The translations under genes and the position numbers were made by a program. A stretch of 43,041 bases of DNA from an uncultured Prevotellaceae bacterium (GTDB lineage: Bacteria > Bacteroidota > Bacteroidia > Bacteroidales > Bacteroidaceae). The DNA is taken from contig CADCFA010000040.1 in assembly GCA_902800595.1 (NCBI GenBank), positions 1 through 43,041 of the forward strand. Reading direction: 5' to 3'. The notes under the pieces are model-generated. The model was not told the DNA's origin. It saw nothing but the letters and a program-made list of their open reading frames with translations, and did not search any database. Shown in pieces: positions 16,951 through 24,299 of this stretch (position 1 is its first letter; each line of letters starts with the position of its first letter).

Positions 16951-18167
16951 ATGCTTTGAATAATTAATGCACTGTTGGTACCACCGAAACCAAACGAGTT
17001 GCTCAGTACGGTGTTTACCTCAGTCTCTACTGTTTTTATGGCGAGATTCAATGGTTCAGAATATTCGTCAGGTTGTTCGAAGTTGATGTTGGGTGCCACG
17101 AAGTGGTTCTGCATCATCAGGATGCTATATACGATCTCTGAGGCACCTGCCATCCAACACTCATGACCAGTCATCGACTTGGTTGAGCTGATGAGGGCAT
17201 GCTGTCCACGGAACAGGCGGTCGAGGGCGATGGCCTCATACATATCACCTTGTGGCGTAGAGGTGGCGTGGGCATTGATATAATCGATATCACTCACCTC
17301 CAGTCCTGCCTGCTTCAAGGCACGGGTCATGGCAATCACACTACCGTTGTCACTGGGTTCTGAGATACCTCCTCCATTACCCGAGAAGCCATAGCCTTTC
17401 ACTTCTGCCAGGATCGTAGCACCACGTGCCACGGCATGCTCATAATCCTCTAACACGAGGGCTGCTGCACCACCACTGGGAATCAGTCCGTCACGACTCT
17501 TGTCAAAGGGCCTGCTGGCCTTGGTGGGTTCATCAGTCCTTATAGAGAAAGCGCCTAAGGCATCAAATGAGGACATCGAATAGGGATTCGTCTCCTGCGC
17601 ACCACCACAGAGCACCATCTCCTGCAGACCTTGCTGGATCAGCATATAACCCAGTCCGATGGCGTGACTGCCACTGGAACAGGCGGCACTCACCGTGAAG
17701 TTCACACCTGTCAGATGGAAGATCGAGGTGAGGTTCATCGTCACTGTCGAGTTCATCGACTGGAACACGCTGCCATAGCCCAGCAACGCGGAGTCGTGGT
17801 GTTGTTCCATGAGCAGGGCCGACTCTCTGACAGCCTTGGCTGAAGAGTCATTGCCGAAGATACAACCCACCTCATGCTGACGCAGATAGTCATCATCCAT
17901 CAGGGCCTGTTCAAAAGCCTGGCGCGAGGCCATATAGGCATACTGCGCCTCTTCCGACATGCCGACACGGGTATGGCGATCCAGCATCTGTTTGGTGATC
18001 ACAGGGGTCTCCACCAGTCCTGTCAGACCGGAGCGATAGCCATAGGTGATACGCTCCTGATCGAGTACAATACCCGACTTACCATGAAAGAGCGACTCCT
18101 TCACGGTCTCTCGGTCTGTACCTAGACACGACCAGATGCCCATCCCCGTAATGACAACCCTTCTCAC
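16947..18167 (-). CDS. Beta-ketoacyl-ACP synthase (FabF-like)
   Basis: The 406-residue condensing enzyme would extend an acyl chain on the neighbouring ACP with malonyl-ACP. The catalytic triad is complete: C163 in VSAACSSGSH, H300 in INAHATSTPQGD and H335 in KSMTGHECW, with K330 and the C-terminal GFGGTNSALI glycine loop. It starts with GTG (GTG AGA AGG) in a purine-rich context, as does the M6 protease gene elsewhere in the window. It lies between fabG and the ACP gene, the latter overlapping by four bases. The sequence is closer to the KAS proteins found in Bacteroidota lipid or aryl-polyene-type clusters than a typical housekeeping FabF, but that is only my impression. Confidence 0.9.
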   Translation of the reverse strand: MRRVVITGMGIWSCLGTDRETVKESLFHGKSGIVLDQERITYGYRSGLTGLVETPVITKQMLDRHTRVGMSEEAQYAYMASRQAFEQALMDDDYLRQHEVGCIFGNDSSAKAVRESALLMEQHHDSALLGYGSVFQSMNSTVTMNLTSIFHLTGVNFTVSAACSSGSHAIGLGYMLIQQGLQEMVLCGGAQETNPYSMSSFDALGAFSIRTDEPTKASRPFDKSRDGLIPSGGAAALVLEDYEHAVARGATILAEVKGYGFSGNGGGISEPSDNGSVIAMTRALKQAGLEVSDIDYINAHATSTPQGDMYEAIALDRLFRGQHALISSTKSMTGHECWMAGASEIVYSILMMQNHFVAPNINFEQPDEYSEPLNLAIKTVETEVNTVLSNSFGFGGTNSALIIQSI

Positions 18168-18171
18168 CCCT

Positions 18172-18210
18172 TTAAATATCTAATTTTTTAATTTTTACAT
18201 TTTTACATTA
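18172..18210 (-). repeat. AAAAATGTA-type repeat in the fabG/KAS gap
   Basis: The - strand reads TAATGTAAAAATGTAAAAAT followed by TAAAAAATTAGATATTTAAA before GGGGTGAGAAGG. The fabG stop TAA borders the first unit, and two ATGTAA start-stop elements occur, as in the gap at 15531-15567. Confidence 0.7.
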
Positions 18211-18939
18211 TGTATAAAGTCCGCCGTTAATATTGATCACCTCACCAGTGATATAGGCAGCCTCGTCAGAAGCCAGGAAGGCAGCCAGTGCAGCCACTTC
18301 CTCTGGTTTACCGAAACGACCTGTCGGAATCGACTTCTTCAGGTCATCCACAGGCAGTCCCTTGGTCATATCGGTCTCGATGAATCCAGGGGCAATGGCA
18401 TTCACGGTAATATTACGGGGACCCACCTCCTGAGCCAGCGACTTCGTGGCACCGATGATGGCAGCCTTTGCAGCACTGTAGTTAGCCTGTCCGGGCAGAC
18501 CCTTCACACCAGAGAGCGAAGCCATATTGATGATACGACCACCACGCTTACGAGGCATCATGTGCTTCAGCAAATGACGGGTGATGAAGAAATAGCCGTT
18601 CAGGGTGGTATCAAGCACGCTGTGCCAGTCTTCATCCGACATCATGAACATCACGTTGTCACGACGGATACCGGCATTGTTGACCAGACAACCGAACCAG
18701 TCTTCGGGATGAGCTGCCTCCCATTGTGTCAGGGCGGCCTCTATTGCCTTGGGATCACTGGTGTCGAAGGGCAACAGCTCTGCTGTACCCCCGTTGGCAG
18801 CGATCTCATCAGCTACCTGCTGGGCAGCCTCTTTGTTACTCAGGAAATTAATCACTACAGGCCAGCCTGCTGCAGCAAGGCGCAGGGCAACAGCCTTTCC
18901 AATACCTCGGGATGCACCCGTCACTAATGCGTATTTCAT
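18208..18939 (-). CDS. fabG: 3-oxoacyl-ACP reductase (SDR family, FabG-like)
   Basis: The 243-residue short-chain dehydrogenase would reduce 3-ketoacyl-ACP to 3-hydroxyacyl-ACP with NADPH. It has the nucleotide motif TGASRGIG (residues 8-15), NNAG (87-90), and the catalytic residues S141 or S143, Y154 and K158 in the usual S-x12-Y-x3-K arrangement, plus the PGFIETDMT and INGGLYT endings of FabG proteins. It is the first gene of a three-gene operon with the ketoacyl synthase and ACP and has its own strong Bacteroidota promoter. Whether it serves general fatty-acid synthesis or a special product with its neighbours cannot be decided from sequence. Confidence 0.9.
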   Translation of the reverse strand: MKYALVTGASRGIGKAVALRLAAAGWPVVINFLSNKEAAQQVADEIAANGGTAELLPFDTSDPKAIEAALTQWEAAHPEDWFGCLVNNAGIRRDNVMFMMSDEDWHSVLDTTLNGYFFITRHLLKHMMPRKRGGRIINMASLSGVKGLPGQANYSAAKAAIIGATKSLAQEVGPRNITVNAIAPGFIETDMTKGLPVDDLKKSIPTGRFGKPEEVAALAAFLASDEAAYITGEVININGGLYT

Positions 18940-18973
18940 CGCGTTTCTGTCTTATCTGTTCAAAAATATTGTG

Positions 18974-19005
18974 CAAAAGTAATCCTTTTTTGTCAATTAT
19001 CCAAA
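18974..19005 (-). promoter_or_regulatory. Promoter of the fabG-KAS-ACP operon
   Basis: On the - strand TTTG (19002-19005), exactly 20 bases, then TACTTTTG (18974-18981), a full match to the Bacteroidota -33/-7 consensus, 35 bases before the fabG ATG. Confidence 0.75.
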
Positions 19006-19065
19006 AAAACATTCTAAAAGTTACTTTTTCTTGCTAAAAATGCAATTCGTATCCAAAAGTTTTTG

Positions 19066-19073
19066 TATCTTTG
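19066..19073 (+). promoter_or_regulatory. -7 box of the GH94 gene
   Basis: TATCTTTG, the most common form of the Bacteroidota -7 box, lies 31 bases before the ATG. No TTTG is present 20 bases further upstream, which may mean weaker or activated expression. Confidence 0.6.
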
Positions 19074-19104
19074 CCAGAAAATTCATATCTAACTTAAACT
19101 TTTT

Positions 19105-21543
19105 ATGGAACAGAAACGTTACGGTCATTTCGACGACCAGCATCGCGAGTATGTCATTACAGACCCGCAGACTCCTTGGCCCTGGATCAACTATCTGGGC
19201 AATGAGGATTTTTTCTCCCTCATCTCTAATACCGCCGGTGGCTACAGCTTCTACAAGGATGCTAAGTTCCGCCGTATCACACGCTATCGCTACAACAACG
19301 TGCCGATGGACAACGGCGGGCGTTATTTCTACATCAAGGATGGCAATACCGTGTGGAATCCTGGTTGGAAACCCTGCAAGACGCCACTCGACTTCTATGA
19401 GTGCCGTCATGGCATGAGCTACACCCGTATTACAGGTAAGAAGAATGGCGTCGAGGCCTCTGTGCTCTTCTTCGTGCCCCTGAAGAAATGGTGCGAGGTA
19501 CAGAAGCTCACACTGAAGAACGAGTCTTCTGAGGTGAAGCAGCTGAAGCTCTTCTCGTTTGAGGAGTGGTGCCTCTGGAATGCTGCCACCGACATGGAGA
19601 ATTTCCAGCGTAACTTCTCTACCGGTGAGGTGGAGATAGAAAACTCTACGATTTATCATAAGACAGAGTACCGTGAGCGTCGTAACCACTACGCTTTCTA
19701 TCATGTAAACGCACCGATCCAGGGCTTTGATACCGACCGTGAGACCTTCGTAGGCCTCTACAACGAGTTCGCTAATCCCGATGCTGTCATGGAGGGTAAG
19801 CCCCGTAACTCTCATGCCCATGGCTGGAGCCCGATTGCCTCACACTATATCGAGGTAACACTCAAGCCTGGTGAGAGCAAGGACTTTGTATTCCTGCTGG
19901 GTTATATTGAGAATGAACAGGATGAAAAGTTCGAGGCACCTCAGGTGATCAACAAGAAGAAAGCACACGCACTCATTGCTGAGCTCGACACCACCGAGAA
20001 GGTGGATAAGGCCTTTGCAGCCCTCTGCGAGTACTGGGATGCGCTGTTGAACATCTACAAGGTAAAGACAGGCAACGACAAGCTCGACCGTATGGTAAAC
20101 ATCTGGAACCAGTACCAGTGTATGGTCACCTTCAACTTCTCTCGCAGTGCAAGTTTCTTCGAGAGTGGTGTCGGCCGTGGCATGGGCTTCCGTGATTCCA
20201 ACCAGGATCTCGTGGGCTTCGTACATCAGATACCGCCACGCGCCCGTCAGCGCATCATCGACATTGCTTCGACACAGTTCCCTGATGGCGGTTGCTATCA
20301 CCAGTACCAGCCCCTGACAAAGCGTGGAAACAACGATATCGGCGGCGGTTTCAACGATGATCCCTGCTGGCTTATCTTCGGTACCGTGGCCTATATCAAG
20401 GAGACAGGCGACTTCTCGATTCTCGATGAGATGGTGCCCTTCGACAATCAGCCCGGTTCTGAGGTGACACTCTTCGACCACCTGAAGATCTCGATGGATC
20501 ATGTCATCAAGAACCTCGGTCCTCATATGCTGCCGTTGATTGGTCGTGCCGACTGGAACGACTGTCTGAACCTGAACTGCTTCTCATGGGATCCCAACGA
20601 GAGCTTCCAGACCACCGAGAATGTGTCTGAGGGCACGAAGGCAGAGAGCTTGATGATCGCCGGTCTCTTCGTAGTCACCGGTAAGGACTATGTGGCTCTC
20701 TGTAAGAAGATCGGCAAGGCCGACGAGGCTGCCCGTATGCAACAGGCTGTCGATGCGATGATCGAGGCTGTGAAGAAGCATGGCTGGGACGGTGAGTGGT
20801 ATCTCCGTGCCTACGACTTCTACGGCCGTAAGATCGGTTCCAACGAATGTGAGGAGGCTAAGATCTTCATCGAGTCACAGGGCTGGTGTACAATGGCTGA
20901 GATCGGTGCTGAAGACGGCATGGTGGCTAAGTCGCTCGACTCCTGCAAGAAATACCTGGAATGCGAGCATGGCATGGTGCTGAACAATCCAGCTTTCTCG
21001 AAGTACATCTATGAATATGGTGAGATATCTTCTTATCCCGAAGGCTATAAGGAAAATGCCGGTATCTTCTGTCACAACAATCCTTGGGTGATCATCGGTG
21101 AGTGCATCGCAGGTCGTGGTAACGATGCCTGGAGCCATTACGCTAAGATCCTGCCCTCATACGTGGAGGAGAAATACCAGACGCTGCATAAGGTAGAGCC
21201 ATACGTGAACTGTCAGATGGTAGCCGGTAAGGATGCCTTCAAGCCCGGTGAGGGTAAGAACTCCTGGCTCACGGGTACAGCTGCCTGGATGTGGTACACG
21301 GTATCAGAGTTTATCCTCGGAATCAAGCCCGACTACGACGGCATCCGCATTGATCCCTGTCTGCCAGAGACAGCCACCGACTATGTGGTAACCCGTAAGT
21401 TCCGTGAGGCAGAATATGAGATCACCATCCATCCGAACGGCAGTCAGAAGGGTGTGAAGCAGATCACGCTCGACGGCAAGTCGGTTGATGGTACCGTCAT
21501 CCCCTACTCTGCTGGCAAGCATACGGTAGAAGTTACGATGTAA
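19105..21543 (+). CDS. GH94 cellobiose phosphorylase
   Basis: The 812-residue cytosolic enzyme would split cellobiose with phosphate into glucose-1-phosphate and glucose, saving one ATP compared with hydrolysis. The N-terminal beta-sandwich opens with the family signature [14 protein letters not shown] and [26 protein letters not shown]. The helical-barrel domain has [18 protein letters not shown], then [11 protein letters not shown] near residue 415 with the general-acid aspartate, and [13 protein letters not shown] near 475. A C-terminal beta domain follows. The length matches cellobiose phosphorylases; cellodextrin and chitobiose phosphorylases are related and not fully excluded, but the [11 protein letters not shown] context favours cellobiose. 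It is monocistronic, with a strong bidirectional terminator after it. Confidence 0.9.
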   Translation: MEQKRYGHFDDQHREYVITDPQTPWPWINYLGNEDFFSLISNTAGGYSFYKDAKFRRITRYRYNNVPMDNGGRYFYIKDGNTVWNPGWKPCKTPLDFYECRHGMSYTRITGKKNGVEASVLFFVPLKKWCEVQKLTLKNESSEVKQLKLFSFEEWCLWNAATDMENFQRNFSTGEVEIENSTIYHKTEYRERRNHYAFYHVNAPIQGFDTDRETFVGLYNEFANPDAVMEGKPRNSHAHGWSPIASHYIEVTLKPGESKDFVFLLGYIENEQDEKFEAPQVINKKKAHALIAELDTTEKVDKAFAALCEYWDALLNIYKVKTGNDKLDRMVNIWNQYQCMVTFNFSRSASFFESGVGRGMGFRDSNQDLVGFVHQIPPRARQRIIDIASTQFPDGGCYHQYQPLTKRGNNDIGGGFNDDPCWLIFGTVAYIKETGDFSILDEMVPFDNQPGSEVTLFDHLKISMDHVIKNLGPHMLPLIGRADWNDCLNLNCFSWDPNESFQTTENVSEGTKAESLMIAGLFVVTGKDYVALCKKIGKADEAARMQQAVDAMIEAVKKHGWDGEWYLRAYDFYGRKIGSNECEEAKIFIESQGWCTMAEIGAEDGMVAKSLDSCKKYLECEHGMVLNNPAFSKYIYEYGEISSYPEGYKENAGIFCHNNPWVIIGECIAGRGNDAWSHYAKILPSYVEEKYQTLHKVEPYVNCQMVAGKDAFKPGEGKNSWLTGTAAWMWYTVSEFILGIKPDYDGIRIDPCLPETATDYVVTRKFREAEYEITIHPNGSQKGVKQITLDGKSVDGTVIPYSAGKHTVEVTM

Positions 21544-21563
21544 GAAGTAACGTTTCGCTTATC

Positions 21564-21600
21564 AAAAAGTGGCTTTCCGCAATGCGAAAAACCACTTTTT
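21564..21600. terminator. Bidirectional terminator between GH94 and TonB receptor genes
   Basis: AAAAAGTGG and CCACTTTTT pair perfectly, with inner CTTTCCGCA and TGCGAAAAA also pairing with one mismatch. Both strands have a run of T after the stem, so it can stop transcription of both convergent genes. Confidence 0.85.
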
Positions 21601-21620
21601 AGCGTCTGAAAAGTTACTTT

Positions 21621-23995
21621 TCAGAAGTGGATGTTCACGTCGAGACCCACCTGTACGGGTGTGCCCTTCTGTGCGAAGTAGCGTTGGCCTCCAGCTGCGC
21701 TTGATGCCACAGCGAAGGTATTGTAATGCGTGTTGGTCAGGTTGCGTCCCCAGAGGCTGACAACGACAGGGCCGAAGTCATAGTCGGCATGCGCACCGAG
21801 CAGGGCATAGAACTTCTGGGCGTAGGTGTTAGCCTCGTCCCACCATGTCTTACCCTGACCTGAGAGGTTGGCACCAAGGGTGAACTTACCAAAATGGTAG
21901 TCGATCATGGCGCTCAGCGTGTGCTGCGGTACATAAGGCACATAGTTGTCCTTGAAATCCTCATATTCATCAAATTTTGCGTTGGTGTAACCATAGGTCA
22001 GTCCCCAGTCGAGGGCGTTGTCAACAGCCTTACCTCGCAGGGTAGCCTCCACACCCAAGGAGTGGCTCTTACCGGCATTCACCATCATACGACCGTAGTT
22101 CGAACCTGGAATCATCTGTGAGAGCTGCTGGTTGCGGATCTTCATATAGTAGAGGGCGAGGTCGAAGTGTACCTGTGAGTCGAAGAGGTTCAGGTGGGTA
22201 CCGATCTCATAGTTCCACGACTCCTCGGGCTTATAGGCAATCGTCTCCTCGATAGCGTCATAGTCGGCAACGGTATGCGCCACGTCATAGTCGCCGCGCA
22301 TGGCATCCTGCTGATGCGCATTCAGGTCGGTCTGCAGGATATCGCTGAACATCTGGATGTTGTAACCGCCGGCACGATAGCCTTTGGACACAAGGGCATA
22401 GATGTTACCGATCTTCTCATCGAAGGTATAGGTCAGTCCGATCTTCGGCAACAGCTGGGTATAGGTCTTAGAACGACTGTCCTGCACATGTGAGGTGAGA
22501 TGATAGGTAGCCTGACGCTCGGCAGTGCCGCCTGTCATGTTCATATAGGCCAGGGCATCGTACTCGATCTTCACCCGATCGACATTGAAACGGAGACCGA
22601 GGGTGAGCTTCAGGCGATCAGCCAACAGGATGTTTGACTCGTGGAAGACGGCAAAGTTGAACGTGGGTGTCTTGAACGACTCAGGCACGCCCATCTCTAC
22701 ATTCATCGACACCCCTTCGATAGCTTTCTGCACACCAGCATCTGCTGGTACATACGCGGATACATCGACTGCTGCATGGCGCCACGCATGGCGTTGGTGA
22801 TGGCATTTCCGATAGGAGCGGTGATGGCATCGCCGAAATACACAGGTGCATCTGTGCGCAACCACTGATAGGCCCCAAAGAGACCTGTGGCATGCTGCCA
22901 GCGACTCTTGTCGTGCGAGCGGAGCACGAACTCCTGTGTAAGGGCGTTCATCTTCTGATTCTGATGAAGTTGCAGATAGTCGGGTGTCATATAGTCCTGA
23001 TCCATCAGCATCATATCCTTGAGGTACTGATAGCTGGTGGTAGAGGTGAAGAGCAGCTTCTCCATGTTGTAGCCAATAGAGACACCCGTATTGAACATAT
23101 TACGCTTATAGCCGTTCATGATGGTGGTGGCAGGATCCATCACCGTCTCGTCGGCAGGCAGGAAACTCGAGCTCTCGATATAGGGCAGATAATCGAAAGG
23201 ATGGAACTCTCCGTAGGCAAAGCCGTTCTGGTTCACATACTGGTAATCAGCCGTCCAGTCGAACTTCAGCTTCGGGTTAGGCTGATAGATCAGGCGCAGC
23301 TTACCGCCAGCCTCATTGCTCTTGTCGTTCTTCTCAGAGAAGTTATCATTGTTGATAAAGCCTTTGAGACCACTGTAGAAGCCAGCCACCGTAAAGGCGA
23401 GCTTGTCGCTGGGACGATGGTGGTGAGCCACCTCTACATTACTATACAGACCTGTTCCAATGCCAAGACGGATGTCCGTACCCTGATAGTTCATGGGGTT
23501 CTTGGAGTAGATACGCACCAGTCCACCCTCGGTGTTCTGTCCGTAAAGGGTACCCTGAGGTCCACGCAGGATATCCACACGGTCGAGCATATAGAAATGA
23601 TTGTTGAAGGCAGCCTTCGACATCAGGGGGATGTTATCGTAATAGACACCCACTGCCGGACTGTTGACACGTGAACCGATACCACGTACATACATTGAAG
23701 AGGTGAGGCGTGAGCCATACGACGGCATGGTGAACGATGGTACATACTGCGACAACTGCGACAGGTCGCGCACGTTAAGCTGCTGGAGCTGCTCACTGCC
23801 AAACACGTTCGAACTGACGGGCTGGAGGCGCAGGCGCACCTGTTCTTTGGGTTGGGAAATAACCACCACTTCGTCAAGGTCTACTACTTTACTAGAATCA
23901 GTAAGAGCCTCGGTATCAAGGCTCCTGAGAGGGGCAGCCATAGCTGTCAGCTGACTACCCAGTGCCAATAGCACGAAAACATTCTTTTTATTCAT
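21621..23995 (-). pseudogene. TonB-dependent receptor interrupted by a frameshift
   Basis: Two overlapping reading frames together make one receptor of about 780 residues. The first part (22703-23995) has a signal peptide (FVLLALGSQLTAMA), the TonB box-like DLDEVVVIS and a plug domain (VRGIGSRVNSPAVGVYYDN, VDILRGPQGTLYGQNTEGG). The second part (21621-22865) holds the rest of the barrel and the terminal F of VGLDVNIHF. The frames join near 22730-22745, where MYQQML passes to GVQKAIEG; the change fits loss of one base. No canonical slippery heptamer is visible. It lacks the SusC carboxypeptidase-like domain and has no SusD partner, so it resembles siderophore or vitamin receptors; the ligand is unknown. 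Sequencing error is a real alternative to decay. Confidence 0.8.
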
Positions 23996-24092
23996 TAATT
24001 CTTCAACTTATGTTTATATAGGGTGCAAGGGAAGTGCAAGGCGAACGCAGAGTCGAGCTTGTTCGAACTATGCTGAGCCGCAGCCTTCACTC

Positions 24093-24118
24093 GCAGCGCA
24101 TTTTTCGAAATGCGCTGC
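24093..24118. promoter_or_regulatory. Perfect 11-bp hairpin with TTCG loop at the receptor transcription start
   Basis: GCAGCGCATTT and AAATGCGCTGC pair perfectly around TTCG. The arm overlaps the last base of the receptor -7 box, so the expected start of transcription falls in it. It could act as an operator, a 5' stabilising hairpin, or a barrier to transcription on the + strand. Confidence 0.55.
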
Positions 24119-24149
24119 AAAGGTACACCAATTCCTCCACCTGTGCAAT
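24118..24149 (-). promoter_or_regulatory. Promoter of the TonB receptor gene
   Basis: On the - strand ATTG (24146-24149), 20 bases, then TACCTTTG (24118-24125). It predicts a leader of more than 110 bases before the ATG, unusually long for this window. Confidence 0.65.
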
Positions 24150-24178
24150 CCCCATTTATGAGGATTTTCACATGATAG

Positions 24179-24193
24179 CTGACGAAACGTCAG
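24179..24193. promoter_or_regulatory. CTGACG-AAA-CGTCAG palindrome upstream of clpB
   Basis: A perfect six-base inverted repeat with an AAA loop, followed by a related TTTTGTCAGGAAT / ATTCCTCAGG inverted repeat up to 24228. Such sites upstream of a chaperone gene suggest a stress regulator; they do not resemble the CIRCE element. Confidence 0.4.
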
Positions 24194-24226
24194 ATAATGC
24201 GCCATTTTGTCAGGAATTATTCCTCA

Positions 24227-24240
24227 GGCATAAGGTTTGA
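24227..24240 (+). promoter_or_regulatory. Sigma-54-like promoter candidate for clpB
   Basis: GGCATAAGGTTTGA has GG and GA separated by 10 bases, the -24/-12 geometry of sigma-54 promoters, with the second GC changed to GA. It may alternatively be read as an imperfect Bacteroidota -7 box (TAAGGTTTG, one base too long). Confidence 0.35.
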
Positions 24241-24272
24241 ACAATAACCAATAAACAATAACCAATAAACGT
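24240..24272 (+). repeat. AACAATAACC/AATAAACAATAACC repeat before clpB
   Basis: The leader of clpB holds two AACAATAACC units and two CAATAAAC units, the same family as the meaB/ispH arrays. Relative to the downstream gene the units have the opposite orientation (AACAATAACC rather than GGTTATTGTT). Confidence 0.6.
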
Positions 24273-24284
24273 TGAAGATTAAAT

Positions 24285-24291
24285 AAGGAGG
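24285..24291 (+). promoter_or_regulatory. Full Shine-Dalgarno sequence of clpB
   Basis: AAGGAGG ends eight bases before the ATG. It is the only full-strength Shine-Dalgarno site in the window; Bacteroidota genes usually lack one, so it may mark high or stress-time translation. Confidence 0.6.
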
Positions 24292-24299
24292 AATAAGAT

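Larger units (their letters stand above)
23996..24299. other. 304-base divergent intergenic region (TonB receptor / clpB)
   Basis: No convincing gene is present. From left to right it holds the receptor leader with a repeat-like GC-rich segment (about 24030-24085, containing GCGAACGCAG, a GTTCGAAC palindrome and GAGCCGCAGCC), a perfect hairpin at 24093-24118, the receptor promoter, a set of clpB upstream palindromes, a sigma-54-like site, AACAATAACC repeats (24240-24270) and an AAGGAGG ribosome site. Confidence 0.7.

Noticed and set aside
16726-18939. Aryl-polyene or flexirubin biosynthetic cluster
   Set aside because: Key partners (chain-length factor, ammonia lyase, dehydratase, acyltransferase, exporter) are not next to the three genes.
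22703-22865. Programmed frameshifting in the TonB receptor
   Set aside because: No slippery heptamer or following stem-loop is evident, and the family is not known for frameshifting; lesion or error is simpler.
24034-24240. 68-codon frame in the receptor/clpB intergenic region
   Set aside because: It covers the hairpin, promoter and palindromes, has no start signal and no sensible protein features.
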